DNA of 64,000 nt from contig JAHLMK010000012.1 in the NCBI GenBank assembly GCA_019915135.1, positions 1,426,001 through 1,490,000 on the forward strand, given 5' to 3'. The DNA is from Strobilurus pachycystidiatus (lineage: Eukaryota > Basidiomycota > Agaricomycetes > Agaricales > Physalacriaceae). Below, piece by piece: positions 33,901 through 43,827 of the stretch. The first letter of the stretch is position 1, and the number at the start of each line of letters is the position of its first letter. The translations under genes and the position numbers were made by a program. Below the pieces are notes generated by a model. The model was not told the DNA's origin. It ran no database searches and saw nothing but the letters and a program-made list of their open reading frames with translations.

Positions 33901-36900
33901 CCCTAAGTAGGGGAGATAGCCTTGAGGCTAGTAGGTCAAGAAAGGAAGTCAGTAGCATGAGGCTACATCTCCAAAAATGGAAATTACTCGCAAATGCATT
34001 TGAGCTCATTTGGAGAAAAGTTGATACCACACATGGGCATAATGGTGTGACATGTCCAAACTCATAGGATGGGTCCAGGACATCATGAGAGACATGACGG
34101 TGCAATCAGCAACATGGTAGCTATGACCGATGTCTTGTGATTTGCGATTTACTGCCAAATGAGTTTGAGCTCATTTGGGGAAAGTTGAGATACCACAATG
34201 AGAACACTGCTGCTCAGTGCCAGACTGTACTGAGTGAGCTCAGACAGTATGAGAGAGTGTGTGAGAGGTGCAGAGGCCTCTGAAAACGCTCCCTACCCTT
34301 GGAATCCGCTTTTACTTCGACCAATGCTTAAAGGTTCACACCGATGAAGTTAGGCTAAAACGGGCCCAAGGGCCTATAAATTACGCGGATTGTGACTGGC
34401 TATGAGAGCTATGAATGTTGTGTGTTGGGGATGGTGGTGGTGAGGAAAAATGTGAACGAGACGCGAGATGAGAGTAGAGATTGATGTTAGGAATTGGAAG
34501 TGGAGGCTTGCTTCTGTACTGCAAGCTGTTGTGCAGCACGTACAGCTGGATTATCACGAATATAGATCTTGAAGGCCTCTGAAGACCAACGGCCCAAAGC
34601 CTGGATGATAGCATCAGAGAGACCTAAGCCAGCATAGTAGGTGGCACCACCAGAACGAGCAGAGTGACCTCCAAATTCTCTTCCCACCAGAGCAAAGAAC
34701 TTTCTTTCAAACCAACTGCGAGTGGGAATAGTCCCATTCTCACAGATGAAGAGAGCAGACCGAGCTCCATGGAGCTTGTCTCGGAGTTTGGTGTATTGCT
34801 TGAGAAGCTCAACCGGGGTTGCAATCTTCTGAGGAGTGAAGAGCATGTCTGTTCCTTGATAGAACTGATCACCTTTGTGTCAAGGCAGCTTGTAACCTGC
34901 ATAGCCAGGCTCAAAATGCAGAGAAGCTCTCTTGATAATCTTACGCCAATCTTTGAGTGCTTTGGAATTAGGCTGTAGCAGCTCTCCCATGCGATGACAG
35001 CCATAGAATGCACAAGCCATAAGAGTGGCAAAGAGAAGATCATCATAGCTCAGAGTTGCATTTGCAGTATCAACAAAGAGTTGCAAATGAGAAGTGCGCA
35101 GAGGTGGTTTGCGCTTCACTGGATCGGCTCTGATCTTTTTGGCTCCTCTGATAGTAGCTTGCACTAGAGCAGAAGCTCGAGCTTCAGTGAATGAGGGATA
35201 GAACTTTTTGAGAAAGTGACGTGCTCCAGAAAGATATTTGGAGCCAGAGGCAATGAATTGAGAAGTATAAGCAATATAGCGAGATAGAGTTTCTGGAGTG
35301 GGATCCAGAGGAAGGCTGTGGTTGTGACAGAATCTAGCATAATCTCTGGCACCAGTAGCATAGTTTTTACGAGTGGACTTCTCAATTACATGGACTTGTA
35401 GATACAAGACTAAGTCATCTAGTTTCTTCAAGTCCATAGGTGGGCGAGAGGGATCAGTCTTTCTCCTCTCGCCCAAGGCCTCTAAAAGCACTCTCTCCAT
35501 CGCGCCGGAACCAGCTCTCTTGGGGGCTGGAATGTGCAGACGCGGTAGGAGGGAAACTGTTTGGGAAAATCATCAAACAGAAGGCGAGACAACAAGTCTG
35601 CCATGATGTTGTCAACTCCAGGGATGTGTCTAACTTGCACATCAATGCCTGTGCGCAGCACAATATCAGCAATCGCTAACAAAATAGCATTGTGTGATGA
35701 TTGAGATGCAGACAAGGAGTTGAAAACTGCAACTGAATCCATGCTGTCTGAATGAATCAGAATGCGACGAGGAGGAATCTTGAATGAGGCAACATGGTGG
35801 ATGAGACAGAGAATAGCAAGAAGTTCACGGAAGAATGTGTCCACTCCCGTGATAGTCTTAAGCTGATAAGCAAAGCCATTGCCTGCATATACAAATGCAA
35901 GGCCAGAATTGCTAGCATCTGTCCAGCCAATGAAATCTGCCTCATCATCACTCCAAGATTGAGCATCAACAAAGCGAATGCCAATGCAATCCTTCGCAAC
36001 TTTGACAAACCAACTGAGGTCTTGCTTAACCTCAGCATTGAGTGGAATGCCTTTGAAGCGGATGGTCTTGCCGCTCATCTTGCAATAGAGCTCTGTGAGA
36101 GCTGGGCGTGCCCAGGGCAAGACATTGAGAGTCCAATTCAGATAGCCAGCAAGTTGCTGCCATTGCTGAAGAGGGGGCTTGGGTTGTCCCAAGAACTCGT
36201 TGATTGAAGTAATCATAGAGTCAAGAGAATCTGGAGAGAGAGAGATAGAACCAGAATGGATATCAACCCAGAAGCCAATGATTTTGAGGGTGACTCCATG
36301 CTCCTGCTTTTTGTCATCATATGGACAACCAATGAGATCCCAAAAGACAAGAAGTTGAACTTGACGGTGGGGACGCAGTTTGCCATGAAACATAACAAGA
36401 TTGCGCTTGAAATCCCAGCCAAAGAAGTCATCCATATAGTCATGAAGACCAATGACTCCAAGTTCCCAAGCTATCCAGTTGAGAAGCCCAGAGAATGAAC
36501 ACCAACAGCGAGGAGAAGCACGAGTGCCCAGAATGAGACGGCGCACAATGTGGTATCTGCCATCTACAGTGACCACTTGATGAAGTTGCCAAATGGGATG
36601 GGCAGGAAGGTTGAGGAATGCTTTGGATACATCACTCTTGAAGAGCAACAGTTCCTCATTTGGATGTGCTTTGAGCACATCATTGAGAAGTTGACCAAAT
36701 GAATGCATATCATCATAGCGCACTTTGACATCCTCTCTGGATATGCCATCATTGAGACCATTGCCAGTATGATCCATGACAACACGAGGTTTGCCTTTCT
36801 GCCAGACAATAAACATGGGAGAAAAGCGCATTCCAGGAAGAAGTACAAAGTTCTCTGGAAGAGCTGGAGACCAGCGACCAGCTGCAATCTCTTGATCTCT

Positions 36901-39900
36901 ATAAACTCGAAGTTCTGCAAGATCTTGAGCCTCTGTGGCATAGTTATCATAGCGCTCTTTGAGATGAGCTTCCCATTCTCCATCATGGAAAGGCCAGAAA
37001 CCTTCACGGAGAGAGCAAATGACAGAATCAACAAATGAACGGTTGGGATGTTTGGTCAACAAGTGCTCAATGCGGTCAACATTGAAAGGAGTATCAACAC
37101 GGATGTAATCCGCAACAGCTGCAAGCAAGGCTTGGATCTGTGGATCATCTAGGATCTGCTGAGGTGGTCTAGGTAGAGGAGGAGCAGTATAAGTGGAAGA
37201 AATGCTCGGAGGAGCTTTGGATTCTGATGATACATTGGAAGTAAAAACATAGCCTCTTTTGAAACGTGGTGCAGACTGCTCATCTTCTGCCTTCCGCTTT
37301 GAGCCAGATAAGCTTCTAGGCTGAGCCTGCGCTTCCAGCACCCGACTTGCTATGAGCAACTGCTCGTCGGGCATTGATCTTTCATTTCCTATCCACTTTG
37401 ATTGTCAGACTTGTGAACGTTATGCCAAGTCTCCTTTTGAGCTGCATGACCGGTCTCAACTTCATTTCCCTATGCTTTCTGAAATGCTTCGCTCTCGAGG
37501 CAGCCCATCTGCGCTTAAGCGCCCTGCAGCTACTTCAGCTCAGGAGCCGTCTCCAAAGCGTCAGAGGGTTATTTGTCAGAACTGGAATCTGGGGAATTGT
37601 CCCAAGACTCCTTGTGCTTTCAAGAGGATTCATGGCACCTGTTCTGAGTGCGGCGGCAAGCATCCCGCTCGTGACAAAGAACAGTGCCTTGTCCTCCTCA
37701 AGGTTCAGAAGCACGGAACATCTCCACCACAATGGCTCTGTACTTCTCCAACTCCTTGTTCCGGTGAGGGTAGACAAGGAGAACCCCTCGAGACCATGCA
37801 TCAAAGCAGCGGGTCCAGTCTGACTCTGTGGAAAGAGACCGACGTGCAGAGACGTGGTCCTTGCGCACAAGAGCATAACCACCTCCAAAGTCCTTGGGTT
37901 CATCATCATGATGAGATGGGTGAGACCCAAAGGAAGCAAGGAGTTTCTCAAAGTCAACATAAAGATCTTGGACAATGAGACGCCACAAGGAATGGGCAAA
38001 TGGATCAGGATGAGAGAGGGAACGGAGAAGGTCTGCAACAGCATCTGCATCCTTGTCCGCTCTAAAGAGTCTGCGGAGGCGGTCTGTCTCTTGTAGATGT
38101 GGAGAGAGATCAGACAAGGAGGAGAGCTGCGCAAGATGAGGAGCTGCAGCAAAAATGGAGGAAGGAATCCCTGACTCCGAAGTGGAGGTGGGATTAAGGA
38201 GCTTGGCAAACAAGGCAGCAGAGAGAGGACCGGTGTTTGGACTAGGAACAACGGGTGCTGCTCTGTTGCCCTCAGCATCGAGGGCATCCAAGTTGGCAGC
38301 AAGAGCGGCCCAAGCGGCGTCTTCGACAGCCTGCTTGTGCTGGCGCTGCTGCTCCTCCTGAACCTGACGAGCAGCAACAGTGGTTGGGTCGGCAGTGGGC
38401 TCAGCAGGTGCAGAGTCGACGCGGGCAGCGCGTTGAGCAGCGATGACCTGGGTGACTTGGTCAATGTAGTCGGCCATCTCGTGAGCGCTGGCACCAGTGA
38501 GTCGTGCTTGACGCATGAAATTAGCGTGGTTAGCGATGGTGCCATCAGAGAACTGAGTAACAAGGATCTGCAGCTTCTCACTGAGCTTCTTGATGCGAGA
38601 GCGGTCAATCTCAGAGTCAGGAATGATGGTGTGGGGCGCAGGAGAGGCCTCAGGATCAGGGGAGGCCTGAGGAGAGGCAATGACGTCGAGATCATCGTGG
38701 GAGGACTCAGAGACAGCGATGGGGGGCATAGAGATGGATGAGCAGAGCGATGTGCGAGGTAGGAGCAAGGGTGATGAAGCAGAAACAAAGGCAGAGCAAG
38801 CTAAACTGTGCACAGAAGCGAAATTGAGCTTGTAGCCTATGGAGAGTGGACTGGGGACACACCTGTGCACAGAATTCCAAGTGCGACGCTATCAGGAAGC
38901 GTGGGAGCAGGCAGGGATTGGACACTGTGCACAAGATAAGGCATCAACTCGAAATCAAGTTGAATAAGCATACCAGTGACAATGGACAGCAGTGAAAGAT
39001 CGAGTTAGATCTAGCTGTAGCAGACAGCAGGGAGGGCTAGAGACTGTCCAAAGCGTACACTGGTGAAAGAAGCATCAGTTCCTGTGAGTAGAACTGGAGG
39101 GACACTGTGTGCAAACCTTGCAGAGCCAAAATGCGAAGATGAAGGCAGGAAGCAAGCTGCAACACAGTGGGGATCAAACTCGCAACTCTGGGGCGCCCTA
39201 GACCCAGCATCAGCTGACAGACAGCACTGGGCCTAGGCCAGATGATGACAGATTGATCCTGGGAAAGTGCGAAGTTATTCCATGTCACATGGCTGAGATA
39301 TGGGTAACTTAACACATGGCATCAGAAGTGATCTTCTGGAAATGATTGACAGATGCTGTCATGATTGACAGCTCCTGTGATCGGAGATAGCATCCCTAAG
39401 TAGGGGAGATAGCCTTGAGGCTAGTAGGTCAAGAAAGGAAGTCAGTAGCATGAGGCTACATCTCCAAAAATGGAAATTACTCGCAAATGCATTTGAGCTC
39501 ATTTGGAGAAAAGTTGATACCACACATGGGCATAATGGTGTGACATGTCCAAACTCATAGGATGGGTCCAGGACATCATGAGAGACATGACGGTGCAATC
39601 AGCAACATGGTAGCTATGACCGATGTCTTGTGATTTGCGATTTACTGCCAAATGAGTTTGAGCTCATTTGGGGAAAGTTGAGATACCACAATGAGAACAC
39701 TGCTGCTCAGTGCCAGACTGTACTGAGTGAGCTCAGACAGTATGAGAGAGTGTGTGAGAGGTGCAGAGGCCTCTGAAAACGCTCCCTACCCTTGGAATCC
39801 GCTTTTACTTCAATCATGAAATTCCGCTTATTGATGAGAAGAAAGTTTACTATTTCCGACCATCCAAGTGCCCAGAGGCGTTTCGACAACAGTGGTCTCA

Positions 39901-42900
39901 GAAGAAGGATGACTACCTTTGAACAGGACGATGAAAGCTGTCCACTGCAAAAAATACGTCCCCACTGCTGCTCATCCCTAAAATTGATGATCCAACACGT
40001 CTCCGCGTTGTTGGTGACTTCCGCGAACAAAATGCCAATACACATAAGCTTGCGTCTCCAATTCCGGATATAAATGGTATCTTATGTCGTGTCTCAAAAG
40101 CCCAGTTCCGCTCGTCAATGGACGGGAGCGACGCTTTCAAACAGATCCGGATTGTACCAGAGCATGTTCCTCGTTCAGCCATGGCAACACCTGACGGTGT
40201 GATGGTCAGCCTGGTTATTCAGCAAGGAGATACAAACGGACCTGCAACCTTTCAGGCGAGTATGTGTCGACTTTTCACGGCCTTTATCGGTGTATGGCTT
40301 GAGGTATATCTTGACGATATCATTGTGTATTCCAACACTCTGGAGGAGCACATGAGTCACCTCAAGACGGTCATTGATATTTTGGCCAAGGAGAAGTTTT
40401 ACCTGGCTGAGCGCAAGATGCACATCCTTGTCAATGAGGTCAAGGTCCTCGGACACATCATTGACGACTCCGGAATTCATATGGATCCACATAAGGTCGA
40501 TTCAGTGCTGAAGTGGCCGACGTCTACGAACCGTGACCTTCTGCGAGGATTCCTCAGTTCCGTCGGTTACCTGGCTGACGATGTTGATTCTGTCCGTATC
40601 CCGATGGGTGTTCTCAGCTCAATTACAGGTGACGCTGTGCCGTTCCGTTGGGGTTACACAGAGCAGAGGGCCTTTGAAGACGTTAAACATCTGATTGCCT
40701 CGGGAAGTAAACGCTCTCGCATACCTTTGGATTATTCCAAGGGTGCGCCGCCTATTTGGCTCGTTACGGATGGTTTCACTACTGGGATTGCTGGCGTTAT
40801 TGTCCAGGGTACCGATTGGAAGGACGGCAAGGTGGCCGCCTACTACTCTGCTGAGTTGAATTCCGCTCAACGGTGCTACCCTGTCTACGAGATGCGGATC
40901 ACAACTCTACGCCACACGAGTTTGACGATGACTCTTCCTTGCTTGACATCCTGTCTGGAGGGCGCGCCGGAATCGATTTGCTAGACATTGTTTGTAACCG
41001 CTATGCTGCCGACTCTGTCTTCCAAGCTGTACTTGCGAAACCCAAGGAGTTTCGTAACTTTGAAGTGACTTCTGATGGACTCGTCTACTTGAAACTGCAG
41101 GAACGTTCACTTCTATGCATCCCTAATCTTATGTTCAAGGGACGACGCCTCCGTGAGATTATTATCGATGAAGCTCATTCAGTTCTCGCACATCTTGGCG
41201 CAAAGAAAACCTTGGACTATCTCCGTTCTCACGTCTGGTGGAAATCAATCGCTAATGATGTTGATACCTTCTGTAAGACGTGTGCTACTTGCTATCGTAC
41301 TAAGCCTAGTAATCAACAGCCATATGGACTACTACATCCACTAGGACCTCCGACATATCCTTGGGAAGTGATCGGAATGGACTTTATGGGTCCACTCCCA
41401 GTATCCAAGAACCGCGACGGAGAATTTGACTTCATTACCGTGATTGTTGATCATCTTACTGGTATGGTACACCTAGTCCTGAGTCGAACAAATTACAGTG
41501 CGAAAGACGTCGCAGAACTTGTATTTTCAGAAGTGTACAAGCTACACGGTCTCCCCAAAGCTATAGTGAGTGACCGCGACGTACGCTTCACAAGTGCGTT
41601 CTGGACACATCTTCACGCGTTAATCGGCTCTAAATTGAAGATGTCATCTGCATATCATCCCGAAACTGATGGACTCACTGAGCGCGCCAACCGCACAATT
41701 GAGCAGATGCTCAGACAATGTATTTCTCCCGACCAGAAGGATTGGGTATCCAGGCTCCCGGCTATTGAATTTGCCATCAACTTAGCCCGTTCCGAGACTA
41801 CGGGGTACTCACCATTCTTTCTGAACTCAGGACGACTACCGCGTTCCATGATCTGGGACTCTGCATCGAAAGACGAGTTTCCCGGTGTTCGCATCTTTGC
41901 TCAACGAATGAAGCAATCCATCATCGCCGCCCATGATAGTATCCTGCAGGCTCGCGTTAAGCAAACGAGAGATGCAAATTGGAAACGCCGACCCGCACCT
42001 TTTGTTATCGATGATCTTGTGTACATCTCTACTCGCAATATCTCATTTCCTAAAGGCACCGTCCGTAAGCTCGTTCCCAAATACATGGGACCATACCGAA
42101 TCCTCAAGGACTTTGGAAATTCCTCATTTCGAATAGAACTTCCTTCGAAGCTGAAACAGAGAGGAATTCACGATGTATTCCATGCGAACCTGTTGCGGAT
42201 ACACAAGCCGAACGACGACCGACTATTTCCAGGTCGTCTCAATACCCAAGTTCCGCCATTCGAAGGCGCCGAGAATGAATGGGCCGTGGAGAGAATCTTA
42301 ACTCATTCTGGAAACGGTGTCAATGCAATGTTCAAGGTCAAGTGGAAGTCGGGGGACGTTACCTGGCTGCCGCTTAATAAGATTGAGCACCTTCACGCCC
42401 TCGGGGAATATCTTGAGGCCGTCGGAATGGATACTATTGCGCAATTAAAGTCGGGGAGGAACCGAATTCCCGAACTCGACGTGCAATCGGCTTTTGCGGG
42501 TGCCCTATCATTTGAATTAGAGGGCGACTCGACGCGTTATAAGCCGGAGGATGGACGTACCTTGTCCACAGAAGCCCTCCTTCTACCACTCTCTCCCTAC
42601 TATCTCTCCATGTCTGACACCGACGCCTTCACTCCTCTGCCAGGCAACGGCACTCCTGCTCCCGCCGTCGCAGTCGGCACCGAGCCCGCGGAGATCCAGT
42701 TCCAAACCTCCTACCCTCTCCAACTCCTCATCAATAACGGCGCCATGTTCCGCGATGCCCAGCAGGGTCGCGCTGGCAACTTTCACCTTTACGAGGCCGA
42801 CAACAGCGACAACCTCCTCACCCTCACTCCCGAGGAGATGCACTCGCAGGTGCTGATCAGTCAGGCCCTGGAGCACACCGAGTTTGTCGGTAACCACAAT

Positions 42901-43783
42901 GTGGACATCTACCGTCGCGTCGCAGATGTCTTCAACTCTATCCCTACCATCCACTGCCGTTTCACTGCCATGGACGAAGGCGGTTATCACATCGACAACC
43001 TCTGGGACGATGAGGACATCCCCATCACCCCCTACCACTTATTCGGAGCGGACTCACTCACCATCGGTATTCACAACATCGGTCCCGGCGAAGAGCCCGT
43101 CCGTGCTTCCTCTGCTTTGCAGACAGCCCAACCCTCCACATCTTCCAACACTCCCGTTGTCCCTTTCCAAGTCGCAGACGCTGAGGTTTATCAGGCTCTC
43201 CTTGTTGACAAGACCCGTTTGTGGATGCGCAAGCGCAAGCACTGCGAGAAGAAAAAGGCTGAGCGCTTCGAGAAGAAGGCTGCTAAGCGTGCCGACGCTG
43301 CTGCAAAGAAAAAGGATGCGGAGGACAGCAAACTGAAGGCCCTGGCCAAGGCACGTGCTGCTGCTAAGAAAGCCAAGGCTGCCGCGATGGACGAGACCGA
43401 GGATTGAGTCTTTGCGAGTCGAAGACTCGAAGGGCGTATGTAGCGTATTTGTCCTCGTAGTCGTTACCCAAAAGGGCTCAGGCCCAGATGTTTCCATATC
43501 TCATCTTATCTCTATTACTCAGCTGCCCCTTAGGTATAAAAGGACTCGTAGCTCGCTGTATTTAGATTTAGGTCTTCTTGAATCACTACCACTTACAACA
43601 GTCATTCGAGCGACCGCCTGAGATCCCGACTCTCAGGATTCCCTTTCCATCCCGTGTGAACGGAACGTGGTCTCCTCGTCACGCTTCCGCCACACTCTGC
43701 CTGCAGACGATGGTGGCAATGAAGGCGGAATTGGTGATGGGGTAGACAATGCCGGCGAGGGTAAGACAATGGCAACAAAATAA
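27947..43783 (+). CDS. Small host gene with a 15.2-kb element in its last intron
   Basis: Exons 27947-28376, 28430-28489 and 43707-43783 share one frame (188 aa if the first ATG is used). The last intron begins GTACGC at 28490 and ends CTGCAG at 43706. Without the gypsy insertion (28534-43694 plus one CTCTG copy) it would be about 50 nt, normal for this genome. The protein has an acidic middle (DGSDDNDDNLLDYE) and a Gly/Asp-rich end (DDGGNEGGIGDG). No domain is recognised. The LTR at 27814 lies close upstream, so the N-terminus and promoter may be damaged. Whether the giant intron is ever spliced is unknown. Confidence 0.5.
28534..28789 (+). repeat. 5' LTR of gypsy element 1
   Basis: 256 bp with TATAAAAGGA at about 28630, the likely promoter of the element. 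Compared with the 3' LTR it differs at 28545 (C, there T), 28702 (T, there C) and 28772 (T, there C); all three are C/T changes in TCG context. Confidence 0.9.
28945..32596 (+). pseudogene. Gag and 5' pol of gypsy element 1, five nonsense codons
   Basis: One continuous frame from ATG 28945 carries TGA at 29125, 30037, 31264 and 32440 and TAA at 31957, with sensible protein sequence on both sides of each. Gag lies around 30540-31060 (KYSGISDVRVFMKF to AELLELIENV). A CCHC zinc knuckle (CFTCGKAGHMSYQC) lies near 31352-31393, followed by a long acidic Ser-rich spacer. The frame reads to about 32596 (LTLLGFEGSVWVD), where the SINE-like sequence begins. Four of the TGA codons would be CGA before a C-to-T change. 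No protease motif is clear. Confidence 0.8.
32597..32910 (-). mobile_element. tRNA-derived SINE-like element with ACCGGT-rich body
   Basis: On the minus strand a perfect pol III A box TGGCCTAGTGG (32888-32878) and a B-box-like GGATCAATTCTC (32834-32823) lie a tRNA-like distance apart. The body towards 32597 holds ten ACCGGT hexamers in about 190 bp (32599-32782). It interrupts gypsy element 1. The borders are approximate. Confidence 0.6.
32911..33126. other. Unassigned stretch left of the Ngaro-type element
   Basis: AT-rich, no coding sequence. It may be the outer end of the Ngaro-type element or SINE flank. Gypsy coding sequence is not visible here, so some gypsy sequence between protease and RT may be lost. 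Confidence 0.35.
33128..33207 (-). repeat. B2 repeat of Ngaro-type element
   Basis: 80 bp starting CCAATGCTTAAAGG and ending GTGACTGG, matching 34321-34400 with one C/T difference (CGGATCG against CGGATTG). Confidence 0.85.
33284..34317 (-). repeat. A2 direct repeat of Ngaro-type element
   Basis: 1,034 bp, nearly identical to 38778-39811. Only one or two base differences were noticed, for example CTGAGCAC against CTGTGCAC near the start. Frames within it (33544-33822) appear in both copies because of the repeat. Confidence 0.9.
34321..34400 (-). repeat. B1 repeat of Ngaro-type element
   Basis: Second copy of the 80-bp B unit, adjacent to A2 and just past the recombinase gene, as the split-repeat model requires. 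Confidence 0.85.
34487..35500 (-). pseudogene. Tyrosine recombinase of Ngaro-type element, one nonsense codon
   Basis: The minus-strand frame 35500-34487 (338 codons) has TGA at 34882-34880. The N-terminal core-binding part includes STRKNYATGARDYARF and LSRYIAYTSQF. The catalytic part has RMGELLQP (first Arg region), after the stop HKGDQFYQGTD, then GGHSARSGGATYYAGLG (the H-x-x-R pair) and a Tyr in FKIYIRD. The stop lies between the first Arg and the H-x-x-R pair, so a truncated product would be inactive. A TCGA-to-TTGA change would create this stop. The start overlaps the RT frame by 19 nt in another frame. Confidence 0.8.
35482..37374 (-). CDS. RT/RNase H of Ngaro-type element
   Basis: 630 aa, open throughout. 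RT motifs: PMFIVWQKGKPRVVMDHTG, motif A LFKSDVSKAF, RLILGTRASPR, catalytic LHDYMDDFFGW at about residue 315. RNase H: first Asp in FIGWTDASNSG, Glu in FFRELLAI, Asp in ILIHSDSMDS, as in DIRS-group elements. The start ATG (37374-37372) lies exactly at one breakpoint of the inverted gag segment. It overlaps the recombinase gene, so translation is probably coupled or the polypeptides come from one RNA. Only this ORF of the element looks intact. Confidence 0.9.
   Translation of the reverse strand: MPDEQLLIASRVLEAQAQPRSLSGSKRKAEDEQSAPRFKRGYVFTSNVSSESKAPPSISSTYTAPPLPRPPQQILDDPQIQALLAAVADYIRVDTPFNVDRIEHLLTKHPNRSFVDSVICSLREGFWPFHDGEWEAHLKERYDNYATEAQDLAELRVYRDQEIAAGRWSPALPENFVLLPGMRFSPMFIVWQKGKPRVVMDHTGNGLNDGISREDVKVRYDDMHSFGQLLNDVLKAHPNEELLLFKSDVSKAFLNLPAHPIWQLHQVVTVDGRYHIVRRLILGTRASPRCWCSFSGLLNWIAWELGVIGLHDYMDDFFGWDFKRNLVMFHGKLRPHRQVQLLVFWDLIGCPYDDKKQEHGVTLKIIGFWVDIHSGSISLSPDSLDSMITSINEFLGQPKPPLQQWQQLAGYLNWTLNVLPWARPALTELYCKMSGKTIRFKGIPLNAEVKQDLSWFVKVAKDCIGIRFVDAQSWSDDEADFIGWTDASNSGLAFVYAGNGFAYQLKTITGVDTFFRELLAILCLIHHVASFKIPPRRILIHSDSMDSVAVFNSLSASQSSHNAILLAIADIVLRTGIDVQVRHIPGVDNIMADLLSRLLFDDFPKQFPSYRVCTFQPPRELVPARWRECF
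37375..37700 (+). other. Inverted segment: C-terminal half of gag on the wrong strand
   Basis: On the plus strand this segment reads DLSFPIHFDCQTCERYAK..., then FELHDRSQLHFPMLSEM and a Cys/His knuckle (CQNWNLGNC, CAFKRIHGTCSECGGKH). That is what should follow FRASEP at the end of the minus-strand gag at 37701. Flipping about 325 bp would join the two in one frame without loss or gain of a base, and would place the RT ATG right after the knuckle region. So gag is interrupted by a clean inversion with breakpoints near 37375 and 37700. Confidence 0.75.
37698..38729 (-). pseudogene. Gag N-terminal part of Ngaro-type element
   Basis: The likely start is ATG 38729 (MPPIAVSESSHDD); an upstream in-frame ATG at 38870 would lie in the A1 repeat. 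The protein has an acidic/Pro start, a coiled coil (SRIKKLSEKLQILVTQF), an Ala/Gln-rich helix and the conserved DWTRCFDAWSRGVLLVYPHR block. It stops at TGA 37700-37698 directly after FRASEP, at the inversion breakpoint. The missing half is on the other strand at 37375-37700. Confidence 0.75.
38778..39811 (-). repeat. A1 direct repeat of Ngaro-type element
   Basis: Outer 5' repeat of the element in its own orientation, nearly identical to 33284-34317. It ends TTTTACTTC against gypsy RT sequence. Confidence 0.9.
39815..40920 (+). pseudogene. RT and start of RNase H of gypsy element 1
   Basis: Sequence resumes with HEIPLIDEKKVYYFRPSKCPE, then two stops (TGA 39920 and TGA about 39932) in the stretch before NTSPLLLIPK. 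RT proper is open: LRVVGDFREQN, MDGSDAFKQIRI, TPDGVMVSLVIQQGD, LEVYLDDIIVYS. RNase H starts (IWLVTDGFTTGIAGVIVQG, YYSAELNSAQRCYPVYE) but breaks off near 40890, where about 100 codons seem deleted and the frame changes. The polyprotein is therefore not functional. Confidence 0.8.
40893..43407 (+). CDS. Integrase with chromodomain-like end, gypsy element 1
   Basis: Open frame after the RNase H deletion. It has an HHCC finger (HSVLAHLGAKKTLDYLRSH, CKTCATCYRTKP) and an integrase core with Asp in IGMDFMGPLP, Asp in AIVSDRDVRF and Glu in GLTERANRT. A GPYRI SH3-like block and a chromodomain-like segment follow (WAVERILTHSGNGVNAMFKVKWKSG is the start of it in two pieces). About 280 further residues are unusual: an acidic middle and a Lys/Ala-rich coiled tail (KKAERFEKKAAKRADAAAK) ending at TGA 43407, just before the 3' LTR. 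The frame given begins at the deletion joint, not at a real start codon. Confidence 0.85.
43439..43694 (+). repeat. 3' LTR of gypsy element 1
   Basis: 256 bp, 253 identical to the 5' LTR. The flanking CTCTG at 43695 completes the target duplication. Confidence 0.9.
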
Positions 43784-43827
43784 GTATTCTGTATTGAGGT
43801 AGATAATTAGGATTGAACGGGACGCGG

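Larger units (their letters stand above)
33127..39811 (-). mobile_element. Ngaro/DIRS-type tyrosine-recombinase retroelement with split direct repeats
   Basis: Read on the minus strand: A1 (39811-38778), gag (38729 on), RT/RNase H, tyrosine recombinase, B1 (34400-34321), A2 (34317-33284), B2 (33207-33128). A copies are 1,034 bp and nearly identical; B copies are 80 bp with one difference. This A1-ORFs-B1-A2-B2 order is the diagnostic split-direct-repeat structure of Ngaro/PAT-type elements, which integrate through a circle with a tyrosine recombinase and make no target duplication. The right end abuts gypsy RT sequence at 39812. No methyltransferase is seen, which fits Ngaro. Confidence 0.85.
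28534..43694 (+). mobile_element. Gypsy element 1, full length with nested insertions
   Basis: Two 256-bp LTRs (28534-28789, 43439-43694) start TGTAGCG and end CCGCCACA, flanked by the target duplication CTCTG (28529-28533, 43695-43699). They differ at three sites only. Inside are a gag-pol frame with several stops, a SINE-like sequence, a Ngaro-type element (33127-39811), an RT part and an integrase-chromodomain frame. Without the nested parts it would be roughly 8 kb. Confidence 0.9.

Noticed and set aside
37535..38788. 417-aa minus-strand frame
   Set aside because: It overlaps gag in another frame, has a Ser/Pro/Leu-rich shadow composition and reads through the inverted segment.
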